From Methylocystis sp. L43 (GTDB taxonomy: Bacteria; Pseudomonadota; Alphaproteobacteria; Rhizobiales; Beijerinckiaceae): a stretch of DNA of 64,000 nt. This document shows positions 26,901 through 35,366 of the stretch, piece after piece; the first letter of the stretch is position 1; every line of letters begins with the position of its first letter. The position numbers and the translations under genes were made by a program. The notes under the pieces are model-generated. The model worked only from the letters and a program-made list of their open reading frames with translations, searched no databases and had not been told where the DNA came from. The stretch lies in NCBI RefSeq assembly GCF_015709525.1, contig NZ_JADNRA010000035.1, positions 186,001 through 250,000 of the forward strand, read 5' to 3'.

Positions 26901-27824
26901 TCAATTGGATGCGCGCTCCGTGAGCGCCGCGCTGGAGATCTCGTGCAGCCACAACTGCGCCGGCTCGGCGATGTTTTTGAGCGCGTGCCGTCGCGCCACG
27001 AAGTCCTTGCGTATATTCCCGCGCGTCATCGCGTGCGCCACATCCGAAATCATCACCGAACCGGCCGGCGCGGCTTCCTGTATTCGTGCGGCGAGCGCCA
27101 CGACTTCGCCGAAGCGGTCTCCGTTTCGAACGATCACGTCGCCAACCGCCACGCCAATGCGCAACTGCAGCGTTTGCGCGTGCCCATGCGCCGTCGCATA
27201 AGCGCGCGTTTCCGTCTGGCATTCTACGGCCCATTCGATCGCGTTGTGCACGCTGGCGAAATCGATCAGCGCGCCGTCGCCGAGCATCTTGAATAAACTT
27301 CCGGAGCGGCGAGGAAGCGATTGCGTGACGACGTCGCGAAAGAACCGGTCGATGAGCGCCAAGCCGTTATGCTCGTCGTGATGAATCAAGCGCGTGTAGC
27401 CGACGACGTCGATCGACGCGATGGCCGCCAGCCTTTTGCCGGCGAGGGCGGCGCGCGCCATCTTTCTGCGCCGCAGCAGGCCACGGATACGCGCCAGCAT
27501 TTCGCGCATGTGATACGGCTTAGTGACATAGTCGTCGGCGCCCGATTCGAGCCCAACGATGCGGTCGATCGCGGAATTGACCGCTGTTGCGAAGATGATG
27601 CCCGTCGAGCCGCGCGCATTCAGCCATCTTGCAAGCGACAGCCCGTCTTCGCCCGGCATGTTGATGTCAAGAATGGCGAGATCGATCGCCTCGAATTCCA
27701 CCATGGCGCGGAATTCTGCGGCGTTCGGCGCCGCGAGAACGCGATAGCCGTTCGTCGACAGGAATTCGGCGAGCAGCTCACGTAAGTCCTGTTCGTCTTC
27801 GGCAATGGCGACGGTCTCGAGCAT
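26901..27824 (-). CDS. Response regulator fused to class III adenylate/guanylate cyclase-like domain
   Basis: The 307-aa product has an N-terminal receiver domain (IAEDEQDLRELL, phospho-Asp in LAILDINMPGEDG, Lys in DDYVTKPYHMREM) and a C-terminal class III cyclase fold (about residues 135-290). Metal Asp residues are visible in ASIDVVGYTRL and MLGDGALIDF. At the transition-state site where active cyclases usually have an Asn four residues before the conserved Arg, this protein reads VALAAR, so the Asn is Ala. It may therefore be a weak or inactive cyclase. ATG 27824 gives a normal receiver start; a longer frame to 27983 adds unrelated residues. It is in an operon with the kinase. Confidence 0.85.
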   Translation of the reverse strand: MLETVAIAEDEQDLRELLAEFLSTNGYRVLAAPNAAEFRAMVEFEAIDLAILDINMPGEDGLSLARWLNARGSTGIIFATAVNSAIDRIVGLESGADDYVTKPYHMREMLARIRGLLRRRKMARAALAGKRLAAIASIDVVGYTRLIHHDEHNGLALIDRFFRDVVTQSLPRRSGSLFKMLGDGALIDFASVHNAIEWAVECQTETRAYATAHGHAQTLQLRIGVAVGDVIVRNGDRFGEVVALAARIQEAAPAGSVMISDVAHAMTRGNIRKDFVARRHALKNIAEPAQLWLHEISSAALTERASN

Positions 27825-27954
27825 CGGCCGATCGGTCTCATCAAGAGAAAGCTTTGATTTGGCGCAATATAGATTGCGCAAATCGCCGCCGCAAAATGTG
27901 CGGCTCCACACCGCTTCGGTTGATCTCGCGCCAGCTTCGTTTAGTCTCAATGTC

Positions 27955-28791
27955 ATGCGCGCCGACCTTCCGGAAAATGCCAACGCGGTCAGGGCTTTGC
28001 TCGACTGGTACGTTCAAAGCGGCGTCGATCTCGCGCTCGACGAGGCGCCGCACGACCGCTACGCGGACAGCGCGCGTGCGGCAGTTGCGCAGCTTCCCCA
28101 GGCGTTGGACACAGGAGCGCCGCCGATCCCGTTACAGCCACAGGCCGCCGAAAGCCCGCGGCGCGCCGCGGCGCCGATCGCCGCGCCGGATGAAGCCATT
28201 CGCGCGGCGGAGCAGGAGGCCTCCAGCGCGCGCGATCTTGATGAACTCGCCGCGCGTCTCGCCGATTTTCCGCATGCGCCGTTTCGCGACATGGCGCAGC
28301 ATTTTCTGTTCGGCGCCGGCGCTCCCGGCGCGCGCCTCATGGCGTGCGACGCCGCGCCGGGCGTGACGGAAGAAACAAGCGGCGAGGCGTTCGGCGGACT
28401 TTCGGCGAAACTCCTCGACAATATGCTGGCGGCGATCGGCTTTGATCGCTCCAGCGCTGCTCTCGCCTATGTCTCGCCCTGGCGCCCGCCCGGCGATCGC
28501 GCGCTGTCCCCGCATGAAGCGGCGATCTTCGCGCCATTCGCGCGCCGCCGGGTCGAATTGGCGCGGCCGGACGTTTTGCTGATTTTTGGCGAAGCGCCGG
28601 CGCGGATCATGCTCACGACGAACGAGCCGGTGGGAAAGCTGCGCGGCAAGGCGTTTGAAGCGCGTTGCGGCGCGCATGTCGCGCGCGCGTTCGTATTTTC
28701 CAGTCTCGAAGCGATGCTCAAAAGCGCGCCGCTGAAGCCCGCCGCCTGGCGCGATCTGCGAAGGGCCGCGGCGGCGCTGCAGAATTGCTAG
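27955..28791 (+). CDS. Uracil-DNA glycosylase family 4-like protein
   Basis: The 278-aa protein has a variable N-terminal half rich in Ala and a C-terminal UDG-superfamily core: ACDAAPGVTEETSGEAFGG in the position of the GEAPG motif, VSPWRPPGDR, and IFGEAPARIML. Family 4 enzymes remove uracil from DNA and hold a 4Fe-4S cluster. The Cys residues that would bind the cluster are not seen at their usual places (DFPHAPFRD replaces the CP motif; AAIFAPFARR lacks the later Cys), and GEAPG is changed to CDAAPG. Activity is therefore uncertain. ATG 27955 gives a start beyond the divergent promoter region shared with the response regulator. Confidence 0.75.
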   Translation: MRADLPENANAVRALLDWYVQSGVDLALDEAPHDRYADSARAAVAQLPQALDTGAPPIPLQPQAAESPRRAAAPIAAPDEAIRAAEQEASSARDLDELAARLADFPHAPFRDMAQHFLFGAGAPGARLMACDAAPGVTEETSGEAFGGLSAKLLDNMLAAIGFDRSSAALAYVSPWRPPGDRALSPHEAAIFAPFARRRVELARPDVLLIFGEAPARIMLTTNEPVGKLRGKAFEARCGAHVARAFVFSSLEAMLKSAPLKPAAWRDLRRAAAALQNC

Positions 28792-28833
28792 TTCCGGAGA
28801 AAAGTAGCCCCCTCCCTGTCCCTACCCCGCTTG

Positions 28834-28977
28834 GCAAACCGGGTGTTCCCGGTTTGCGCATCGACGCCGAAGTCGGCAACAGCCGACTTCGGACGGGAGA
28901 GGGGACGCAAACGATCAGCATTCGCGTCGTTTTAATGAGGGCGGACTCTGCTCCCTCTCCCGCGAAGCGGGGGAGGG
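28834..28977. repeat. Three consecutive hairpins between convergent genes
   Basis: Hairpin 1 is GCAAACCGGG/CCCGGTTTGC (28834-28857), hairpin 2 is CCGAAGTCGGC/GCCGACTTCGG (28867-28892), and hairpin 3 is CCCTCTCCCGC/GCGGGGGAGGG (28953-28977). The third is related to the repeats at 22071 and 22536. They fill the gap between the UDG-like gene and ispG, which end toward each other, and may terminate both transcripts. Confidence 0.8.
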
Positions 28978-28995
28978 TTGGGGTGGGGGCGTAGC

Positions 28996-30294
28996 CTACT
29001 CCGCCGCTTCGCCCTTCGCGCCGCCGCCAAAGCGGCGCACGATGTAATCGTCGACGATGCGGGTGAATTCCTCGGCGATGCCCTCGCCGCGCAGCGTCAT
29101 CGCCTTCTTGCCGTCGATGAAGACGGGCGCGGACGGAGTCTCCCCCGTGCCGGGCAGAGAAATGCCGATGTCGGCGTGTTTCGACTCGCCGGGACCGTTC
29201 ACGATGCAGCCCATCACCGCGACATTGAGCGTCTCGACGCCTGGATATTGCGCGCGCCAGGCCGCCATCCGCTCGCGGATATGCGCCTGGATGTCGCGCG
29301 CGAGTTCCTGAAACACGGTCGAGGTGGTGCGCCCGCACCCCGGGCAGGCCGCGACGAGCGGCACGAAGGTGCGAAAGCCCATGGTCTGCAGAATTTCCTG
29401 GGCGACGCGCACTTCGAGCGCGCGATCGCCGCCGGGTTCGGGCGTCAGCGACACGCGGATCGTATCGCCGATGCCGTCCTGCAGCAGCACGCCGAGCGCG
29501 GCCGATGACGCGACGACGCCTTTCGAGCCCATGCCGGCCTCGGTGAGGCCGAGATGCAGCGCATAGTCGCTGCGCGCCGCCAGCATGCGATAGACGGCGA
29601 TGAGGTCCTGCACCGCCGAGACTTTGGCCGAGATGACGATGCGGTTTTTCGGCAGGCCGATTTCCTCGGCGCGTCGCGCCGACATCAGCGCCGAGCGGAC
29701 CAGCGCCTCGCGGGTCACGGCGCGCGCGTCGAGGGGCCTGTCGGAAGCGGCGTTGACGTCCATCAGATAGGTCAGCAGCTCCTGGTCGAGCGAGCCCCAA
29801 TTGGCGCCGATCCGCACCGCCTTGCCGTGCTTGGCGGCAAGTTCGACGATCGAGGCGAACTGCTTGTCCTTCTTTTCCTTGAAGCCGACATTGCCCGGAT
29901 TGATGCGGTATTTGGCGAGCGCCTCGCCGCAGGCGGGATGATCGGCGAGCAGCTTGTGGCCGATGTAATGGAAATCGCCGACGAGCGGGACGTGGCATCC
30001 CTTCTGCGCGAGCTTCTCGAAAATATGCGGCACGGCCGCCGCCGCCTCGTCGCGATCGACGGTGATGCGCACCAGCTCCGAGCCCTGCTGCGCCAGCGCC
30101 AGAACCTGCGTTACGGTCGACTCGACATCCGCCGTGTCGGTGTTGGTCATGGACTGAACGACGACCGGCGCGCCGCCGCCGACGATCACCGCGCCGGGGC
30201 CCGCGCCAATAGCCACCGCGCATGTGCGCCGGCGGGGCGTCGGTTCGGCGGCGACCGGGTCGGGCAGACGGGTCTCTGATGCGGCTTCGTTCAT
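28996..30294 (-). CDS. ispG: (E)-4-hydroxy-3-methylbut-2-enyl-diphosphate synthase
   Basis: IspG (432 aa) is the iron-sulfur enzyme that converts MEcPP to HMBPP in the non-mevalonate isoprenoid pathway. It begins after a basic stretch with [19 protein letters not shown] and has [11 protein letters not shown] and [11 protein letters not shown]. The 4Fe-4S Cys residues are in CPGCGRTT, with a further Cys-Ile-Val near [12 protein letters not shown]. The length is normal. It is followed at its 3' end by the triple-hairpin region. Confidence 0.97.
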   Translation of the reverse strand: MNEAASETRLPDPVAAEPTPRRRTCAVAIGAGPGAVIVGGGAPVVVQSMTNTDTADVESTVTQVLALAQQGSELVRITVDRDEAAAAVPHIFEKLAQKGCHVPLVGDFHYIGHKLLADHPACGEALAKYRINPGNVGFKEKKDKQFASIVELAAKHGKAVRIGANWGSLDQELLTYLMDVNAASDRPLDARAVTREALVRSALMSARRAEEIGLPKNRIVISAKVSAVQDLIAVYRMLAARSDYALHLGLTEAGMGSKGVVASSAALGVLLQDGIGDTIRVSLTPEPGGDRALEVRVAQEILQTMGFRTFVPLVAACPGCGRTTSTVFQELARDIQAHIRERMAAWRAQYPGVETLNVAVMGCIVNGPGESKHADIGISLPGTGETPSAPVFIDGKKAMTLRGEGIAEEFTRIVDDYIVRRFGGGAKGEAAE

Positions 30295-30374
30295 GGCGGT
30301 CGTTTCGGCATCGTTGCGGACGCCGATAGGTCGCCCGTAACGGCCGCAAGGTCAAGCGTCGGGCGCCGTGTCCA

Positions 30375-30788
30375 TTAGTCGTTTGGTTGGGGGGCCGGCG
30401 TCATCCAGGCGACGAAGGCTCCGCCTGGCTGTTGCAGCACCGCCATGCGGCCGACACCGGGGATCTCCAAGGCGTCCTTGCAGATGATGGCGCCGGCGGC
30501 CTTGGCCTTCTCCAGGCGAGCGTCCACGTCATCGACGCCGATATAGGTCAGCCAATGTTCTGGAACGCCCGCCAGTTCCGGGCCTTTCATCTCGAACATG
30601 CCGCCGACCCGCGCGCCCTGCGAACTGATGATCCAGTATGTGAAGCCCTCCATCGGGATGCCCTCGAAGCTCCAGCCGAGAGTTTGGCTGTAAAACGTCT
30701 TCGCGCGCTCGACGTCGCGGACATTGAGCTCGTTCCAGCAGACCGCGCCATGTTTTTGCGGCGCGCCACAGTCATTGGCGTTGGACAT
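30375..30788 (-). CDS. VOC family (glyoxalase-like) protein
   Basis: The 137-aa protein has one vicinal-oxygen-chelate domain: NELNVRDVERAKTFYSQTLG, YWIISSQGARVGGMFEM, GVDDVDARLEKAKAAGAIIC and MAVLQQPGGAFVAWM. Such proteins bind metal and handle antibiotics, toxins or aldehydes. No substrate can be named. It lies 65 bases after the SDR gene on the same strand and may be the last gene of that transcript. Confidence 0.88.
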   Translation of the reverse strand: MSNANDCGAPQKHGAVCWNELNVRDVERAKTFYSQTLGWSFEGIPMEGFTYWIISSQGARVGGMFEMKGPELAGVPEHWLTYIGVDDVDARLEKAKAAGAIICKDALEIPGVGRMAVLQQPGGAFVAWMTPAPQPND

Positions 30789-30853
30789 AGCCTCTCCTCT
30801 TTCAGCTCAACATCGTTGCGGACGATCGGAAGGATCCGTCCCCGGGCGGTTGC

Positions 30854-31705
30854 CTATTTCGGCAGCAGGCCGAGCCGGCGCGCCGTCAGCCGGTCGACGA
30901 ACCGCGCCGGCAATAGGCTGCGCAGCGTGTAATCAGTAAAGCGATTTCTTACCACCGGAATGCGGAGGGGCGGGCGCGGCGCCGTCAGCGCTCGCAGCAC
31001 GGCGCGCGCGACGACCTCGGGCCCCGGGGCGCGGCGGCCTGCCTCGACAAGCCACTTCAGCATCCTCCGGCCTGGCGCGGCATAGGCCGTGCCCTCGAAC
31101 AGAGCGAGATCGGTCTCTTCGGCCTTGTCCCAGATCGGCGTCGCGATCATCCCCGGCTCGACCAGGACGACATCGACGCCATGGACCATCAGCTCGCGCC
31201 GCAGCGCGTCCGACATGCCCTCTAATCCGAATTTCGAGGTGGCGTAGGCGCCGAGAAACGGCGCGGCGAAACGTCCGGCGACCGAACTCATATTGACGAT
31301 GCGGCCGGGCGCCCCGCGCCGCTGCGCGCCAGCGCCGAGCAGGGGCGCAAACGCCTGGATGATTCGAAGCTGGCCGATCAGATTGACCTCGATCTGGCGC
31401 CGAAAGTCGTCGATCGGCAGATGCAGCAGCGGGCCGGGAACGGCGACGCCGGCGTTGTTGACGAGGCCCGCGAGCGTTTCGCCTTCGAGGCGGGCCTCGA
31501 CCTCGCGCGCGGCGGCGGCGATGGATTCGGAGTCGGTCACGTCGAAGAGGAGCGGAATGACGGACTCGCCGTGCCGAGCCGTGAGCGCGGCGGCGTCGGA
31601 GTCCTTACGGACCGAGGCGAAGACGAGAAACCCGTTCTCAACCAATAAAACGACGCAGGCCGCGCCGATCCCGGTCGAGGCGCCGGTCACGACCACGGCC
31701 CTCAT
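30854..31705 (-). CDS. Short-chain dehydrogenase/reductase
   Basis: The 283-aa protein has the Rossmann TGASTGIGAACVV motif, NNAG at residue ~88, and the SDR active site Ser near NMSSVAGRF and YATSKFGLEG (Tyr-x-x-x-Lys). It belongs to the classical SDR group; its substrate cannot be stated. Its ATG overlaps the stop of the ThiE::amidase gene (ATGA), so it is co-transcribed with the thiamine operon, although no link to thiamine is apparent. Confidence 0.9.
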   Translation of the reverse strand: MRAVVVTGASTGIGAACVVLLVENGFLVFASVRKDSDAAALTARHGESVIPLLFDVTDSESIAAAAREVEARLEGETLAGLVNNAGVAVPGPLLHLPIDDFRRQIEVNLIGQLRIIQAFAPLLGAGAQRRGAPGRIVNMSSVAGRFAAPFLGAYATSKFGLEGMSDALRRELMVHGVDVVLVEPGMIATPIWDKAEETDLALFEGTAYAAPGRRMLKWLVEAGRRAPGPEVVARAVLRALTAPRPPLRIPVVRNRFTDYTLRSLLPARFVDRLTARRLGLLPK

Positions 31706-33072
31706 ACGCGTTCTCCCAATGTCGCGAGGAGGTTTGCGAGCGCCACGCGCGTTTCGCCGTCGGCCCGGCCGTCGACGTTCGCAGGGCGGAAGTGACGCTG
31801 GAACGCTTCGACCGCCAGAACGGTCTGCGCGTCATACACGCCTGTTTGCTCGACGCCATAGCCGTAAGCTGCAAGGTCGCGCTGGAGCGACGCGACCTTG
31901 GCGCCCGCATCGCCGAGCGAGACTGTCGTCGCGCCGAGACCCGGGTTTTGCTCGACAACCCGCCCGACGCCATGGCGTGCGAGCGCCTCCCAGGGAAAGA
32001 ACTCACCGGGGTCCCGCTTGCGCCCAGGCGCGATGTCGGAATGCGCCAGCACGCGCTCAGGAGGTATCGCGTGGCGCCGGCAAATGTCCTTGGCGAGCGC
32101 CGCCGTCGCCTCGATTTGAGCCGTCGGATAGGGTCTCGGGTCGTCGTGGCCGGGATGAACGATTTCGATTCCGATCGAAGAGGAGTTCATGTCGGTCTCG
32201 CCTGCCCAGAAGCTTACCCCGGCATGCCAGGCGCGCCGCGACTCCGGCACGAGCTGCAATATGCTTCCGTCTTCGTTCACGACATAATGCGCCGAGACCT
32301 CGGAGCGCGCATTGCAGAGCATGGCGAGCGCCGATTCCGCCGTCGGCATCCCGGTGTAGTGAAGCACCAGCGACGAGATCGGCCGCAGACGCGCGCCGTG
32401 ATTGGGGGAGGGGCACACGCGCGCATCGGCGTAGTCGGGCGCGAAGAAGCCCTCGCGCTCACGCCACGGCTGCGTCGCAGAGAGCCATTCCCGCGCGCGC
32501 GCCTCCGGATCGGCGTTGCGCAAAATGTCGGTGACGACGCAGGCGCTGTCCGCGCCCGCGGCAAGCGCGGCGATGGCGCGTTCGGGGGTCAGTCCGCCGA
32601 TGGCGACAAGCGGCGTCTCGCCGATCTGCGCCTTCCAGGCGCCCAGCCGGGCGAGGCCCTGCGGCGCGAAGGCCATTTGTTTCAGCAGCGTGGGATAGAT
32701 CGGCCCCAGCGCGACATAGTCCGCCTCGAGCGACAGCGCCCGGTCGAGTTCGGTTTGGTCATGGGTCGAAACGCCGATCCTGACGCCGGCGCGGCGCAGC
32801 GCCGGGATGTCCGCCGCGTCGAGATCGCCCTGGCCGAGATGGACGAAGTCGCAGCCTGCATCGATCGCGAGGCGCCAATAGTCGTTGACGACGAGCTGCG
32901 CGCCCTGTCGCGCGCACATCTCCCGCGCGGTCGCGATCTGCGCCCGCACGTCATTCTCGGGGCGATCCTTCACCCGCAGCTGCACGAGCTTAACGCCCTG
33001 AGGCAGCAGTCGGGAAAGCCAATCAGCGTCGTCAACGATGAGATAGAAGGGATCGAGCCTCAGCGCCGCCAC
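31702..33072 (-). CDS. Fusion: thiamine-phosphate synthase (ThiE) + AmiD-type N-acetylmuramoyl-L-alanine amidase
   Basis: This is one open frame of 456 aa with no internal stop. Residues 1-205 are ThiE: KLVQLRVKDR, VVNDYWRLAIDAGCDFVHLG, ALGPIYPTLLKQMAF and LVAIGGLTPERA, all key catalytic segments being intact. Residues about 215-380 are an Amidase_2 domain (PSPNHGARLRPISSLVLHYT with the zinc His, then LAHSDIAPGRKRDPG). Residues 385-456 are a peptidoglycan-binding domain (AKVASLQRDLAAYGYGV). Cytoplasmic thiamine synthesis and an envelope amidase in one chain is not expected. No start codon or signal peptide was found at the amidase boundary. It belongs to the riboswitch-led thi operon. Confidence 0.85.
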   Translation of the reverse strand: MAALRLDPFYLIVDDADWLSRLLPQGVKLVQLRVKDRPENDVRAQIATAREMCARQGAQLVVNDYWRLAIDAGCDFVHLGQGDLDAADIPALRRAGVRIGVSTHDQTELDRALSLEADYVALGPIYPTLLKQMAFAPQGLARLGAWKAQIGETPLVAIGGLTPERAIAALAAGADSACVVTDILRNADPEARAREWLSATQPWREREGFFAPDYADARVCPSPNHGARLRPISSLVLHYTGMPTAESALAMLCNARSEVSAHYVVNEDGSILQLVPESRRAWHAGVSFWAGETDMNSSSIGIEIVHPGHDDPRPYPTAQIEATAALAKDICRRHAIPPERVLAHSDIAPGRKRDPGEFFPWEALARHGVGRVVEQNPGLGATTVSLGDAGAKVASLQRDLAAYGYGVEQTGVYDAQTVLAVEAFQRHFRPANVDGRADGETRVALANLLATLGERV

Positions 33073-33075
33073 CCG

Positions 33076-33864
33076 CTACGCCAGTCTGTCGAAGGGACGG
33101 CCGATGATCGGCGTCGAAGGCTCCGCCATATCGCGCGGGGTCATCGGCTGCGCACGAAAGCCGGCGCGGCCGGCTTCGATCGCGAGGGCGAAGGCCCGCG
33201 CCATCAAGACGGGGTCGCCGGCGCGGGAAACGGCGGTGTTGAGCAGCACGGCGTCATAGCCCATCTCCATAACGAGCGCGGCGTGGGAGGGCGCGCCGAG
33301 CCCCGCGTCGACGATGAGCGGGATATCGGGAAAATGCGCGCGCAGCGCCCGCAAGGCGAAAGCGTCGTTGACCCCGCGTCCGGAGCCGATCGGCGCCGCC
33401 CAGGGCATCAGCACGCGGCAGCCGGCGTCGAGCAGCTTATCCGCCACCACGAGATCGTCGGTCGTGTAGGGAAAGACCTTGAAGCCGTCATTCGCGAGCG
33501 CGCGCGCCGCCTCGACGAGCCCGAAGACGTCGGGCTGTAGCGTGTCCTCTTCCCCGATCACTTCCAGTTTGATCCAGTCGGTCGCGAAGACTTCCCGCGC
33601 CATTTGCGCGGTTGCGATCGCCTCCTTGGCGGTGCGACAGCCGGCGGTGTTTGGGAGCACGCGCACGCCGACGTCGCGGATGAGGCTCCAGAAGGCCTCG
33701 CCCGCGCGCGCGCCGCCGGCTTCGCGTCGCAGCGAGACGGTGACGATCTCGCATCCCGACGCGCGAATGGATTCCGCCAGGATGGCCGGCGAAGGATAGC
33801 GGGCGGTGCCGAGCAGCAGCCGAGAGGACAGCGCGACGTCGTAAAGCGTCACCGGGTCATTCAT
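33076..33864 (-). CDS. thiG: Thiazole synthase
   Basis: ThiG (262 aa) builds the thiazole ring from DXP, glycine imine and ThiS-thiocarboxylate. The sequence has [44 protein letters not shown] with the Schiff-base Lys, and [13 protein letters not shown]. It lies just before the ThiE::amidase gene (3 bases) and just after thiS, as in other thi operons. Confidence 0.97.
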   Translation of the reverse strand: MNDPVTLYDVALSSRLLLGTARYPSPAILAESIRASGCEIVTVSLRREAGGARAGEAFWSLIRDVGVRVLPNTAGCRTAKEAIATAQMAREVFATDWIKLEVIGEEDTLQPDVFGLVEAARALANDGFKVFPYTTDDLVVADKLLDAGCRVLMPWAAPIGSGRGVNDAFALRALRAHFPDIPLIVDAGLGAPSHAALVMEMGYDAVLLNTAVSRAGDPVLMARAFALAIEAGRAGFRAQPMTPRDMAEPSTPIIGRPFDRLA

Positions 33865-33877
33865 GCGTCAAACTCGC

Positions 33878-34075
33878 TCACCCGCCCTGTCTCGGCGTCA
33901 CGATTTCGACGGCGTCGCCTTCGCAAAGCCGCGTCTCGGCGCGGTCCCTGGCGCGCACGAATTCCTGGTTCAAAGCGGTGCCGACGGTCTTTTCATCGTA
34001 CCCCAGTTCGTCCAGCAGCATTTGCAACGTCGTCGCGCTCACATCCTGCGGCCGCCCGTTGATTTGAATCAGCAT
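33878..34075 (-). CDS. thiS: Sulfur carrier protein ThiS
   Basis: The 65-aa product starts MLIQINGRPQDVSATTLQML and ends PRQGG. The C-terminal Gly-Gly is where the thiocarboxylate forms for thiazole synthesis. The ubiquitin-like small fold and position before thiG support the identity. Its start lies inside the 3' end of thiO in another frame (an 83-base overlap). ThiF is not seen in this window. Confidence 0.92.
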   Translation of the reverse strand: MLIQINGRPQDVSATTLQMLLDELGYDEKTVGTALNQEFVRARDRAETRLCEGDAVEIVTPRQGG

Positions 34076-35054
34076 CCATCACCTCTGGGAAATACCCGTC
34101 GTTTACGACGACCTCAGCCGCGCGGCGCGCCAGCGCCGGCGCAAGCAGGAACCCGTGGCGGTAGAGCCCATTGATATAGAGTGTGTGACCCCGCTTCAAA
34201 AGACGGGGCAGATTATCGGCGAAGGCAGGACGGAGGTCCGAGCCGGTTTCGACAATTTCGGCCTCGGCGAAGGCCGGGTGGACCGCAAAGGCGGAGTTGA
34301 CGAGTTCGACGACCGACCGCGCGGTGACCCGCGCGCGCTCCTCATTCTCGATCATCGTCGCGCCGACCATGAACAGCCCCTCGCCGCGCGGAACGACATA
34401 AACCGGCCGGCGCGGATGCAGCATGCGCACCGGACGCGTCAGGGAAATCTCGTCGCTGCGCAGAATCAGCATTTCGCCCTTGACGCCGCGCAGGCCGGGA
34501 AGCGCGTCGCGCGCCGCAAAGCCGCGGCAGTCGATGACCCAATCGGGGATCGTCGCCAGTGCGGCGGCGTCCTGCTGAACATGCAGCGTCACATTCGGCA
34601 GTTGCGCGAGGCGCCCGGTCAGCGCAACGAGCGCCGCGCGGGGATCGAGATGCGCTTCTTGCCGAAAAAACAACGCGGCGTCGAAACGCCCGGCGAGATC
34701 TGGCTCGAGCGCCGCGATGGCCTTCGCGTCCAGTGATTCGAAATTGCGCGTGCGCCGGGCGAAGTCGGCGAGTTCCGCCCGCTCCCGCGCGGGCGCCACG
34801 ACAAGGCTGCCGGCGATTGTCGCGATTCCAAGCTCGCGCGACCAGAAATCGAGCGCCTCTTCGCCGAGCGTGGCGACCAGGGGCTCGGCGCTTTCCAGTT
34901 CGCACCAGGGCGCGATCATGCCGCCGGCGAAACGCGAGCAGCCAAGGCCCGGCGCAGACTCGCGCTCGACGATCTCCACCTCCACGCCCTTCCGCGCGAG
35001 CGCATAGGCGGCGCAGAGTCCGGCGACGCCGGCGCCGATCACGCGCGCGAGCAT
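33993..35054 (-). CDS. thiO: Glycine oxidase ThiO
   Basis: ThiO (353 aa) makes the glycine imine used by ThiG. It starts MLARVIGAGVAGLCAAYALA with a FAD-binding fold, and has GCSRFAGGMIAPWCE, RDALPGLRGVKGEMLIL and GHTLYINGLYRHGFLLAP, typical of the DadA/ThiO family. The last 35 or so residues (VMDADSNQRAAAGC...) are beyond the usual end and are read through the start of thiS in another frame. It is the first gene of the operon, 32 bases downstream of the TPP riboswitch on the minus strand. Confidence 0.93.
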   Translation of the reverse strand: MLARVIGAGVAGLCAAYALARKGVEVEIVERESAPGLGCSRFAGGMIAPWCELESAEPLVATLGEEALDFWSRELGIATIAGSLVVAPARERAELADFARRTRNFESLDAKAIAALEPDLAGRFDAALFFRQEAHLDPRAALVALTGRLAQLPNVTLHVQQDAAALATIPDWVIDCRGFAARDALPGLRGVKGEMLILRSDEISLTRPVRMLHPRRPVYVVPRGEGLFMVGATMIENEERARVTARSVVELVNSAFAVHPAFAEAEIVETGSDLRPAFADNLPRLLKRGHTLYINGLYRHGFLLAPALARRAAEVVVNDGYFPEVMDADSNQRAAAGCERDDVANAAGRTGVR

Positions 35055-35085
35055 GAGCGGGGCCTTTTGGGAAATCTCGCTGACA

Positions 35086-35216
35086 CCATCCCTCCGCCAG
35101 TCTCAACTGGATCAGGTTCGAAGGGTCGCCGCCCCCGCGTTCTCGCGCGTCTTGCGGCCTCTCAGCCCTGTGGCGGCCTCGTTGGAGCGCCGCCGGGCGG
35201 GCTCCCCCGGCGGACG
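35086..35216 (-). promoter_or_regulatory. TPP riboswitch (THI box)
   Basis: Read on the minus strand, the segment contains GGGGGAGCCC (P2), a GC-rich P3 arm, CAGGGCTGAGAGG, GCGACCCTTCGAACCTGATC and CTGGCGGAGGGATGG. These are the conserved parts of the thiamine-pyrophosphate aptamer (CUGAGA, ACCCU-GAACCUGAUC and GGGA). P1 can form between TCCGCC (35209-35214 on plus as GGCGGA) and GGCGGA at the other end. It would shut down thiOSGE transcription or translation when TPP is high. Confidence 0.92.
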
Positions 35217-35366
35217 CAGGCTGGCGCGAAGCGCTGAGGCAGTCAAGCGCTTCGCTCGACTCGTTTAGGTCGCCGCGCCGCGCCGGGGCTTGCCAGACGT
35301 CATATGATGGCTCAGTTTGCGCAAAGAAAAGCGCGCTAAAAAAGCGCAGCATACCGGGAGAAACTC

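Noticed and set aside
21512-28977. Regular repeats as a possible CRISPR array
   Set aside because: The repeats are isolated palindromes with unequal spacing and no cas genes.
31792-33540. 582-codon plus-strand frame over the thiE::amidase and thiG genes
   Set aside because: Arg-rich low-information translation, no RBS; shadow of genes on the minus strand.
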